A DNA stretch of 64,000 nt from Aporrectodea caliginosa (lineage: Eukaryota > Annelida > Clitellata > Crassiclitellata > Lumbricidae), in assembly GCA_020284085.1 (NCBI GenBank), contig JACEVL010000101.1, positions 152,857-216,856 of the forward strand. Direction: 5' to 3'. Every line of letters starts with the position of its first letter. The stretch's first letter is position 1. The notes under the pieces were generated by a model that was not told where the DNA came from, did no database searches, and saw nothing but the letters and a program-made list of their open reading frames with translations. A program made the translations under genes and the position numbers. This document shows positions 21,440 through 51,201 of the stretch, piece by piece.

Positions 21440-23371
21440 ATGGGAGACGAGGACGACACGCGCGTCTACCCGCTGGTCGACTTTGACATCCTGCAGCCTA
21501 AAACCTCTACGCCCGCCGAGAGAAGGCGACCGATGGAGATCAAGCCGGACCGGAACAGCCTGCCAGACGACTTTGGCTTCGAGGAATGGAAGCCGATGGA
21601 GCCGAGGAAATCCACGGAACCTGTTAGCCGGGAAGTGAAGGACGAGTCGAGGATTCTTCCGGGGCTGCTTGAGGGCGTCGGCGGCCTGCTGAAAAACCGG
21701 CCGATGCAGATGAAACCCGGGCGTTTCGATGGGACAGGTTCACTGGAATCATTCCTGTGTCAGTTCGAGGTGTGTGCGAGGCACAACCGGTGGACCGCCT
21801 CGGACAGAGTCGATTTCCTTCGCTGCTCACTGGAGAAAGCAGCCACTCAGTTGCTCTGGGACTTCGGGGCCCAGCCCGATGCGACCTACGAACAGTTGGT
21901 GGAGCGGCTACGTCAACGCTACGGGACGGAAGGCCAAGCCGAGACCTTCCGGGCGCAACTCTATTACCGCCGCCAGCGTGCCGGGGAAAGCCTTTCCGAC
22001 CTCCTTCATGAAATTCGTCGGTTGGTGGTTCTCGCCTATCCAGTTCCTTCCAACGAAACCACGGAGATCATCGCCAAAGACGCGTTCCTGGAGGCGATGA
22101 GGGATCGGGAGCTCTCGCTCAAGATTCGTGAGAGAGAGCCCAAGTCACTGGACGAAGCTTACCGGACGGCGCTTCGTCTGGAGGCTTACCGAAGCACGAC
22201 GGGCCAGGACGACCGGAGGAGACCGTCGGAACCTGACGACCGCGGAAGACCGTCAAACCGGGTGCGTGGCACTCGTGAGACCGATGTCGGCGACCAGATC
22301 CAGGCGCAGTTGGACCGGTTCCTGACCAACCAGAAGGAAGAGCAACGCCGATGGCAACGAGAGCTAGAAGGCAAGTTTGACCGGCAGTTCAGGGAGCTGC
22401 GAGGTCGTACGCCTCCGGCTAATGCTGGGCCGGACCGAGACGTTCGCTCTGGAGACCGTAACCGAGGACCGGGCCGAGAGACTCGCCCGGAAAACGCCAA
22501 CGCCGACGACCAAGAAAGACCGAGGCGGGAGATGAATTGCTTCAACTGTGGCCAACCAGGCCACTTCGCCCGCAACTGCCGCCAGTCACGCCGGGCCCGT
22601 CATCGCCCGGATGCAACCGAGACAGAAACCCAAGATTCGACGCCGACGGAGCCGGTGGCCGCCAATCACACGACCCATCCAAGAGTACCCAACCGTGCAA
22701 CCTTCAACGCTGTCTACGTCAGGGGAACGATCAATGGACGCTCTCAACTCTGCCTGGTCGACACCGGATCGGAGGTGAGCCTCATACCTTCCTCTATTGT
22801 CCAGGGGTTAGAGATTCGTCCCTGTAACCGGTACTTGATGGCTGCGAACGGGTCCGATATACGGGTTTTGGGTGAGATAAGGGTCCCCATTAAGATTCGG
22901 AGTGGGTTTGAGATCTCTAGTGCATTTTTGGTGTCCGATCAGATAGCTGACCCCATGCTGGGTATGGATTGGTTGAGGGAACACCGATGCCGCCTAGGTT
23001 TTGGGACCGGGGCCTTGTTCATTGGTCGGAAACGTATTTCCCTGGTAAGAGGTAATGGAGAAGGGTGGTGCCGTCGGGTAATTGTAGCTGAGGAGGTTGT
23101 AGTCTTGCCTAAGAGTCAATTCGACATCCCTGTAAAGACCTTGTACGGGGATTTGTCGTCGGTAGCGCCGGCCTGGATGACAGATGCCAAGGAAATCAGT
23201 CCGGGGGTTCATCTCGCACGGGTCGTAGTAGGCGATGACGCCAGAACGACCCAGGTCCGGGTAGTAAACTTGACCGAGGATCCTGTAAGCGGCTATGACG
23301 TTTATGAACTGGGCTCCTGGGGAACCATTGGGTACAGTAAGTTCCTGCAGACTTTCTACTTTGAAGCTTGA
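21440..23371 (+). CDS. retrotransposon Gag-protease ORF, truncated and fused to host exon sequence
   Basis: A 643-codon frame. The N-terminal half has a retrotransposon-gag-like capsid region (around residues 95-250). A CCHC zinc knuckle CFNCGQPGHFARNC follows at residues 367-380, after an Arg-rich linker with RDxR repeats. A retropepsin follows with the catalytic LVDTGSEVSLIP at about 439-450 and a LGMDWL motif at about 513. Reverse transcriptase, RNase H, integrase and the 3' LTR are missing. From 23290 the sequence is no longer retroelement: it is a CTLD exon and intron, identical in order to 34541 onward and read in a different frame, giving a chimeric C-terminus of about 27 residues. GC-rich relative to its surroundings. 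The element is a dead 5' half, although gag-pro itself has no stop. Confidence 0.85.
   Translation: MGDEDDTRVYPLVDFDILQPKTSTPAERRRPMEIKPDRNSLPDDFGFEEWKPMEPRKSTEPVSREVKDESRILPGLLEGVGGLLKNRPMQMKPGRFDGTGSLESFLCQFEVCARHNRWTASDRVDFLRCSLEKAATQLLWDFGAQPDATYEQLVERLRQRYGTEGQAETFRAQLYYRRQRAGESLSDLLHEIRRLVVLAYPVPSNETTEIIAKDAFLEAMRDRELSLKIREREPKSLDEAYRTALRLEAYRSTTGQDDRRRPSEPDDRGRPSNRVRGTRETDVGDQIQAQLDRFLTNQKEEQRRWQRELEGKFDRQFRELRGRTPPANAGPDRDVRSGDRNRGPGRETRPENANADDQERPRREMNCFNCGQPGHFARNCRQSRRARHRPDATETETQDSTPTEPVAANHTTHPRVPNRATFNAVYVRGTINGRSQLCLVDTGSEVSLIPSSIVQGLEIRPCNRYLMAANGSDIRVLGEIRVPIKIRSGFEISSAFLVSDQIADPMLGMDWLREHRCRLGFGTGALFIGRKRISLVRGNGEGWCRRVIVAEEVVVLPKSQFDIPVKTLYGDLSSVAPAWMTDAKEISPGVHLARVVVGDDARTTQVRVVNLTEDPVSGYDVYELGSWGTIGYSKFLQTFYFEA
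23290..23337 (+). pseudogene. truncated CTLD exon remnant (end of exon, donor intact)
   Basis: Corresponds to the last 47-48 bases of the 34445-34587 exon (…NWAPGEPLGT). The GTAAGT donor at 23338 is kept, but the acceptor and the first two thirds of the exon are replaced by the Gag-Pro element. It cannot be spliced as a normal internal exon. Confidence 0.85.
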
Positions 23372-23809
23372 TAGTGAAGTTTCCTTTCAATACTCAACTG
23401 GATCAATTAGTAAAGTCTACAGCAACAGCTACTGAAAACCATCCAGGTTGACCATATCAAATGCACCAGAGGTCGGAGAGTCGGAGTTTTAATATATATG
23501 TAATGTAATGTAAACCAATCAATCAATCATTTTATTGTTTCCACAGAATAGTTTACAAGTAGTGATCCAGGATGATCATAATCAAGATGAACATTTACAT
23601 AAGATATCAACTCAGAGGCGATCTCTGTGCTAGTCTATTTGATGTTAAATGTCATTAAGAAAGAAACAATTACATCAGCTAGCGAAACAATGCGCAGTAA
23701 GCTGAAAGAGTCGCCAGTGGTGCACGGTCCACGCACACACGTGGAACCAACCAATGAATTCCCGTAGAAAGCTGACATGGAATGGATATATATCTATCTA
23801 TATATATAT

Positions 23810-23950
23810 ATATATCAGGGATGTAGAGAGACTTAAATTCAAGAGGAGGCAACTTCACAGACCATTGGCCATATCCTGGTCATTGGAGTCATTGGTCAAT
23901 CCAAGTTCCAGTATATAAAAAAGCACGAGGAGGCACTGCTAATGAGAGCA
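23810..23950 (-). mobile_element. hAT-like MITE relative of 60277-60438, intronic (copy 1)
   Basis: The reverse complement shares AAGTTGCCTCCTCTTGAATT and AATGACTCCAATxACCAG with the element at 60277. The same insertion is in copy 2 at about 35100-35240, so it predates the duplication. The ends are degenerate and I could not define a target duplication. Confidence 0.6.
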
Positions 23951-24355
23951 ATGATGGCTGTTTGAAACTGTCTGAAGTCCTGCAAGAAGCGGTCAACATA
24001 GGCACATTTCTTGTTGGTGTTCCTGATTGACAGCATAATGTGCTGTTGGTAAATTTAATTGTAATTAGTAACTTCTATCGAGCCGGTGTGTAATGCACAA
24101 AGTATCAACTGATGGCATGCCAAAATCAAGCCATAATATACTATTGATGTTTTTGTTAGAGTTGTGCCTTTGGGTCTGCATCAAAGTCTGGATTTTGTTC
24201 TGTTGGAAACAAATGTGTCCTTGATTTAGATAGTGTGAACATATGTCGTGATGCATTCATGCATACTCATACTTATACACATATTTATATTCACACATAT
24301 AATACATACATTGTTACTTATTTACATATACATTAGTTTTCTGTTGATGTTTTAG

Positions 24356-44750
<20,395 letters not shown>

Positions 44751-45269
44751 AAATGTCGGCGTTAATTTAGTTTTGATACGAAAGACATTCGGTGTTTCCT
44801 ACACTGTCAAGAATTGCACTAGTTCAAACAGTTGCACAAATCTTGTCCGGAAGCCTTTGTGTTCAAAGAGGTGACTTTCTGATAATTAGCAATCATAATG
44901 GTAATGATATGACAAGGAATATTGAGTAGGCCTACAGTTAGGCGTGGAGGATAGGCCAAGATCTACGGTAAATAATTATTGGATGTTATTAATGTTTAAT
45001 TATACCCTTCATGTAAGTATGTCTTGTCAAATCGTGCCCTATGAAACAATTTAACTATTGCATAACACGTCTGTTTAAACAACTATCAGTGTGACGGACC
45101 GACCACAAGACTTTGAAGAGAGAATTTAGCTATATAACAAATTTATTTAAGTATGCTTGAATTAAATAATAGTTTTATATTTAAATTGTTTTATTGGCTT
45201 TAGTTCGTTTCTTACATACATTAACAGTTTATCGGTAATTTGTAACTGGTTTTACTGTTTTCTGTAATG
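44751..45269 (+). other. probable 3' UTR / flank of the CTLD gene
   Basis: AT-rich, no coding. The first clear AATAAA is at about 45574, beyond the MITE at 45279, so the 3' end is uncertain. Confidence 0.35.
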
Positions 45270-45552
45270 GGTTGCGGTCAGTGTTTAATCTAGACGTCTC
45301 TGGGGGGGTTCCCCAGGATCGAGTTCCCCCTCGAAAAAAGTGTTGAAAAAGTCTCGTTACTACCCCCCTCGAAAATCTTGGAAAACTGTCGTTACTACCC
45401 CCTCGAAAATTCATTGGAAACTCGCGTAACCACCTCCCACCTCCCCCGGTCGTCAACTTTTCAAATTATGTTGGATACCCCGGGATTACCCCCCGAGAAC
45501 TCTAGATTCACCCCCGACAGCAAAGGGAGTAGATTAAACACTGGGTTGCGGT
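45270..45552. mobile_element. hAT-type MITE, 265 bp, with 8-9-bp target duplication
   Basis: The element 45279-45543 begins CAGTGTTTAATCTAG and ends TAGATTAAACACTG. GGTTGCGGT occurs at both sides (45270-45278, 45544-45552). The interior carries CTCGTTACTACCCCC and TCGTTACTACCCCC repeated phrases. Confidence 0.88.
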
Positions 45553-45763
45553 GTGTCAACCCAGTGATTCTTCAATAAACGAATAATTTATTATTAAATT
45601 CAATTTAGCACGTAGTAAGACTGTTTCTTGCAACAACTTTTCAGCTGTCCAGTAATAATTAACTGCCATCACTCGATCAAAGAGTTCACTATCCTAAGTT
45701 TAGGGTACGGTACCCTTGTTAAAACTCATTGCCCTACGTAGGTCTATGAGAAATGCAGTGACG

Positions 45764-45865
45764 AAGTGCTTGGTTAGTTTATGTTTAACAACGCTATGTC
45801 ATAACAAAGATGTTTAGCGTCGCCTTTCTCCAGGCTTGGGACTGGCACTACAGAGTACGGGCAGA
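45764..45865 (-). repeat. 90-bp interspersed repeat (family F), reversed
   Basis: TATGTTTAACAACGCTATGT, TTAGCGTCGCC and CCAGGCTTGGGACTGGCACT match the reverse of the 9625 copy well. Confidence 0.65.
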
Positions 45866-46084
45866 GGCGAGGTTCACGAGATGTTTCACACATAATACCA
45901 GTCAAATATAGTGCCGAAAACGAGTAGCGTAAGCGAAGTAACGCCATTCGACGTAAACAGCGGAAAGACTGTTGACTAAAGCTTGTCTTTGTGCTATAGG
46001 CCTAGATCGTCGTGAATGGCATTTAACGAATGCGAGACGAGCAAACTTGATTGGTTTAGTGTGGTTATGTATGTATAATGTATG

Positions 46085-46143
46085 GCAAGTCCATATACAT
46101 GGATACATACATATTATGTATGTATGCATGCATATGGACTTGC
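46085..46143. repeat. imperfect palindrome
   Basis: GCAAGTCCATAT (46085-46096) is the exact inverse of ATATGGACTTGC (46132-46143), with TATG/CATA simple sequence between. Confidence 0.7.
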
Positions 46144-46157
46144 GCTATCGGGGGCCC

Positions 46158-46830
46158 GATAGGCTGCTATTGTATGCTGCTATTAGCGCCGTTGTATTGC
46201 AGGCTGTCTGTTCTGTTAGCAGTGTTATTTAAGTTAACTAAAACTGAAAGTAACTTTATTATTAACTGAAAAGTTCTATTTCAGTTAACTGAAACTAAAA
46301 CTAAAACTGAAAAGTTCCGAAAACTGAAACTAAAACTACACTGAAAAGTACAAAACTAAAACTAAAACTAAACTTGAAAGTTGAAAACTGAATTAATTTT
46401 TCTGTGTGGCAAACACGCCGAGTGGCGGACATGTCTGCAACGGTTAGCGGCGAGTGCTTAAAACTGCAGCTCAATAGCATGAAAGCATGAATTTAAAAAG
46501 ATCTGTTGTTCTTGCTAATCATAAAAATGTCATAAATAACAAAAATTACATTTAATTGCTTCTGCTGAATGTTTACAGAACTGAATGAAAACTGAAAAGT
46601 TTTGAAAACTGAAACTAAAACTAAAACTGAAAAGAGTTGAAAACTAAAACTAAAACTAAACTGAAAAGTCAAAACAAAACTAAAACTGAAACTAAAACTG
46701 AAAAGTAAATTGAAACTTAAATAACACTGTCTGTTAGTAGTTAAGATTGTTTCAATTGCATAACATGTAAATGTACAGCGCAGTGCGTTTGTCAGGCGCT
46801 TGATTAAAGAAAAGATATTATTTATTATTT
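46158..46830 (+). repeat. SINE family D, split by a hAT MITE
   Basis: The left part 46158-46219 and right part 46730-46830 together match 5240-5390 (CTGCTATTAGCGCCG, then GTAGTTAAGATT, ACATGTAAATGTACAGCGCA). The MITE lies between. Confidence 0.85.
46212..46737. mobile_element. hAT-type MITE, 510 bp, nested inside a SINE
   Basis: The element 46220-46729 has ends CAGTGTTATTTAAGTT and AACTTAAATAACACTG (16-bp inverted repeats) and TCTGTTAG on both sides (46212-46219, 46730-46737). Interior made of AAAACTAAAACTGAAAAG-like phrases. The SINE sequence gives the empty site, confirming the duplication. Confidence 0.95.
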
Positions 46831-46965
46831 TATACCTATAGGCCTATATACAGCACATTTGTGTGCTGGGCATAAGCGTAACTTTAGAGTAAAGACCCCT
46901 AGTCGTTCGGGCAATTTAAGAAATATATATTTGAATGAGACAAACTCCCCACTCTCTGTAGCCTA

Positions 46966-47057
46966 CTCTGGCAGTGCCAGTCCCAAACCTGGAGAAGGGA
47001 GGAGGGCGACGCTAATCGTTATTATGACACAGTGTCGCACTGTCGTAAACAGCAACT
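46966..47057 (+). repeat. 90-bp interspersed repeat (family F)
   Basis: GCAGTGCCAGTCCCAAACCT, GGAGGAGGGCGACGCTAATC and TGACACAGTGTCGCACTGTC. Closest to the 9625 copy. Confidence 0.65.
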
Positions 47058-47147
47058 AGCCAACCGGCTAAACTGGCCAGTTCGGTTAAGCCATGGCATC
47101 AGCGTAACTTTCGCCGTCCGATTCAGAAGCCGTACAATAGGACTAAG

Positions 47148-47589
47148 GACTCAACCATAGAACGAGAATTCGTGACTTGAGGGTTTAATATTCGTATATA
47201 TTCGTGAATATTTGGGCATTTTTAATATTCGTAAATATTCGTTGATGACGTCACTGTTTCCGTTTTGAGAACGAAGATTAACTATTTCACTCTCGAATGT
47301 GAATGCCGCATCGCCTTTTGAGATTTTGAACAATAAACTAAGTGAAGTTACTGATAATATTATAAGATGAGTAACTGTGACATGTAACTGTTCTTGTTCT
47401 AATGCCTAGTTTTTGGCACTGAATTTTGTACAATTAGGCTAATCTCGGATTTTGAAGGGTTAAGAATTAAAGAAATTTAAAAAATTTAATATTCGTTGGC
47501 CAGTTTAAATATTCGTCAATAGACCTATTCGTAAATTTCTACAAATCTTAATATTCGTAATATTCGCATACTCGTTCTATGGACTCAAC
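47148..47589. mobile_element. hAT-type MITE, 426 bp, with 8-bp target duplication
   Basis: The element 47156-47581 begins CATAGAACGAG and ends CTCGTTCTATG. GACTCAAC flanks both sides (47148-47155, 47582-47589). AT-rich interior with repeated ATATTCGT phrases near both ends. Confidence 0.9.
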
Positions 47590-48281
47590 CTGTTGCGAGG
47601 TCGTGATATAGATCGATTCTAGATAGCGAGAGGAGATAGGCCTAAGCGGATGTGTGCATGGGCGTATAGGGGGTGGTTCTATGATTCAACGCCCTCCCCC
47701 TCTCCCCCAAGTAAATGCATTACTGTTATTAAAAACTAAAAATATACAAATATTGTGCTCTCTGGACGTATATATATGGGTGGCCTTAGTGACGCACCTT
47801 TTGAAGCCGACATTCTGCATGACTGGCACATTTAGACCAATGGGTAAAGCCTACTTTGCAGATCGGGAACTTGGGAAGGACTATTTTCAGATGTCGAGAC
47901 GGGGACCCTCGGGCCATCGTTGTGATGCGTTTTTGAAAAGGATGGCGTCTGGGATACTGTAGCAGAAACCAAGTTTAAACAAATGCAGTTAGTTTTAATT
48001 GGTAGAGAACGGATGTTGACTTGTCGGGCGTTGTTGCCTTGGGCAGTTGAGGGTGCCGTTCGTCCGTCCATAGTGGATGGGGGGGGGGCTACCGTCTGGG
48101 ATCGGGGGAGGTCTTCTGCCGACAGCGGAAAATGGATCTGCTTTTCAATGGTGACGCAACGAAGGAGTCGTATGTCGTAAACAAACCATCGTCTGAAAAC
48201 AATACACGTGCGAAACGGAAGAACACTTGCTCCGCAGATGCCCGCCATAGGGCCTGATCTTCATGAACCTATAATATAGGG
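47590..48281. other. no gene seen
   Basis: CCC-rich phrases near 47690 and a G-run near 48078 suggest MITE debris. No exon is supported. Confidence 0.3.
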
Positions 48282-48330
48282 GTAGTCCACATTAACAATA
48301 TTATATTATAATATTGTTAATGTGGGCTAC
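48282..48330. repeat. 49-bp near-perfect palindrome
   Basis: GTAGTCCACATTAACAATAT is followed, around an AT-rich centre, by its inverse ending AATGTGGGCTAC. One base pair differs. Confidence 0.8.
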
Positions 48331-48714
48331 ACGTTTTTCTATAGCGACCGTATTGCGTAACCTCTGCTCATTTTGCAATGAATTTATCTGGTGAATAATT
48401 TGAATAATTACATCCAAATAATATGTAATAGCCTATAATACTATGGGACCAGGTAGTTGTACTACTGTATAATGCTAGATATAAAATAAATACAAATGAA
48501 ATAATATATAAATACAAATAAATATAATATATATAATACTATATATGTATATAAAGGCTAATACTATTAGGCCTACTATGTAATAGGCCTACTATTAGTA
48601 GGCCTATTACATGGTAGTAATAGTATTACCTGGAATGGGTTTCCGCTTACACTTCGTCTGACACCAATAGCTCACTCTGCCCTGTTCTACTCTGACCTTA
48701 AGACTGTATTGTTT

Positions 48715-48809
48715 AACCGAGGTTGGGCTGGGAGCGCTGGGCTGGGAGCGCTTCTGAGTAGACACTTTTGAAGGGGCGCTACATAAAATTAGAGTAATAA
48801 CAATTATTA

Positions 48810-48842
<33 letters not shown>
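48715..48842 (+). repeat. SINE A 3' fragment with (ATG)n tail
   Basis: GGGAGCGCTTCTGAGTAGAC, GGGGCGCTACATAAA, then (GAT)n at about 48811-48842. A short GGGCTGGGAGCGCT duplication lies inside. Confidence 0.7.
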
Positions 48843-50199
48843 TAATGTTACTATGCTATGCAATAAAATACTATAATGCTATTCTGTCAACGTTACAAGC
48901 ATAGGCCTAAGCCAATAGACCAGCCGTTCTAGAAAACAGAAATTCGCCGGAAGCTAGAGCTAGCATGGTCCCTCCTCATTCTAAGAGCTGGGCGTTGTGT
49001 TGTATACATTTGAGCAAAATATCCCGGGGGATGGCGCCAGACAAAGACTTCTGTCTCTGCTTCATGCCTGAGATTTTGAAAGTTGATGCCTAAATGCATG
49101 CAATCCATTAAAGCCTATTTATAGCTATATATGGATGCATGTGGTAAGACATTTTAATGAAGTCCAGATCTGTAAATTTGAAACGTGTCTTCTCTAATCA
49201 TTATGGCTACTTCTATCTTCTCTAGACTTGTCAGAACGCTTATAGGCCTAATAGCACTAAAACTTCCTCATAGTAACATTTCAGCAAGATCGAATAGGGC
49301 ATCTCTGAGGCTACCATATCGAACCACATTATAGTTAATAGCCATGTTTAAAGCATCATATAAGTCGATACACTGTCCGTGCTTGCGCCAAAACTAAAAT
49401 TTTGTTTGCGTTAGGCCCTACATATGATAGGCGGATGATAGGCCTACAATTATTTTAACGAGTTAGCATGCTGCATTCCTCTGTAGCCTATACTTAACTA
49501 ACGCTGACAAAATTTGGGTAAGGATGCAACCAAGAATCTATATATGGACCTAGACGTTCCGCCTAGTATTCATTTAAATAATAGCATATTCGCTTGCATA
49601 TTTACCCATAGATGTCGCCCTAGTATACAGCTGTCTCAGTTTTTACGTGTGATATTAACACGACTTATAGGCTATAATGATGCTTTAAATCGCTACAGGC
49701 AATGTTTGACTCTTTGGATTGGAATTCGATGATTGGACTTTAGGCTACGTGGTGACTCTTCTAGTAGTTTTTGTGCATCAATTGTCTTGCTTACTGATTG
49801 CATTTCTTATCTTATCGACACTCATCGTTCAGGCTTGCGTTGAGAGCAGTGGCTTCTATCCCCCCCTAAACAACCGGGCTCAATCCCTCCACTTCCCCCT
49901 CCTGGGCCGGGCCTCCCCTCTCTCCCAGATCCCAAATTGCCGACGTGAGTTTTAGCTAATTTCCACAGGCGTATTTAGGGGGGAGTTTTACGGATTCAAA
50001 CACCCCCTCCGAAATAAGTTTTCGATTTTTAAAAATAAAAATTATGCTTTTACAAAATCGAGTCACTTAATTGGACGATGTCACCGGTTCACACTAATTT
50101 ATACAAAAAAATTAGGTCTGTAACTTGTAGAAAGTGTGATAAAATTTGAAAAACCACTTCCCCCTTGTTTTTCACTATAGGCTCAACTTGCGCCCGCCC
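48843..50199. other. no gene seen; isolated hAT-like end near 49969
   Basis: CACAGGCGTATTTAGGGGGG at 49966-49985 looks like a hAT-type left end, but no right partner with a matching duplication was found. Confidence 0.3.
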
Positions 50200-51201
50200 T
50201 GTATAGGTATAGAAGCCTCTGGTTGAGAGCGCCTCTTATTATTAGATTCTCCTGAAGTGGCGCTATATAGGAGGCATGTCTAATTACAGTTATAGGCTGA
50301 TTAGGCCTATACTATAGGCATGTCTTATTACAGTTAGAACTGCAGAGCATACGTTTGTCCTAATCAAGTTCTGAAACCTGTGATTGTGAATAAGCTTCGC
50401 TCTTTGGGCGCTGTATAAATCTCGAGATTACGATTAGGGCCTATGATTGAGATCCGTGACCTGCGATGGAAGAGGCACACTCATTAGTGTTAGTGCCGCC
50501 TGGCAATTAAAGTCTGCTTAACCACTAGAAATTCGATTAATCATTCTCCAGAGTAAGAAAGTAAGTAGGCCTAAGTATACATTTTATTAACCAATTGCTA
50601 ATTGTACCTTGGTGTAGGCTTACAGACATCTAATAAACGCAGTAGGCCCTATAGGCTAGAAAAGTATCGTGATTTTCTTGTATCAAAACCTATAGCCTAT
50701 AGTGTGACGCCAGGACAGACAATAAGCGAGATGCTTTAGCTCTCTTCGCCATGCAGAGGAAGCCACCGATGCAATCGTGGGTGAGGAGCACTATAGTGCG
50801 CGCAGAAGACCTATGGGCTACCCTCCTACCTGTCAACGGCCGCCTCACCGTATGCTGGGGCCTACCATGGGTTGCTGGGAGCGAGGATAGCAGTTGCAAT
50901 GGATCCCCTGCAGATGGCCAACGACTAACGACATCTTCACAGCAGGCACGGGACCTAGCTGGGAAAATTCTCACCGAATGGATATAACATTTGCGCACAT
51001 CTGTTCCAAATGATCGACTGCACGGTACGTTTGTGCTGACCTCCACCGTCTCGCGGCTGAGACGACAGCGAATGGGGCAACTGGGCAAAAATAGGAGATA
51101 CCTGATATCTCGTCTCCAGCTGCGAGTCCTGGTAAATAAAGCCCTCGGACAAAATTTAACTATGAAACGCACTGCGGACTGCGTGCTAGCAGCAGGCCGA
51201 A
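50200..51201. other. upstream region of the protocadherin gene
   Basis: A SINE tail at 50225-50270 (AGAGCGCCTCTTATTATTAG, GTGGCGCTATATAGG). From 50740 the DNA becomes GC-richer and probably includes the 5' UTR. Short upstream ATG frames exist (for example 50991). No promoter element can be named. Confidence 0.35.

Noticed and set aside
50690..51172. 160-codon minus-strand frame
   Set aside because: Overlaps the protocadherin 5' region, with no recognisable domain or splice context.
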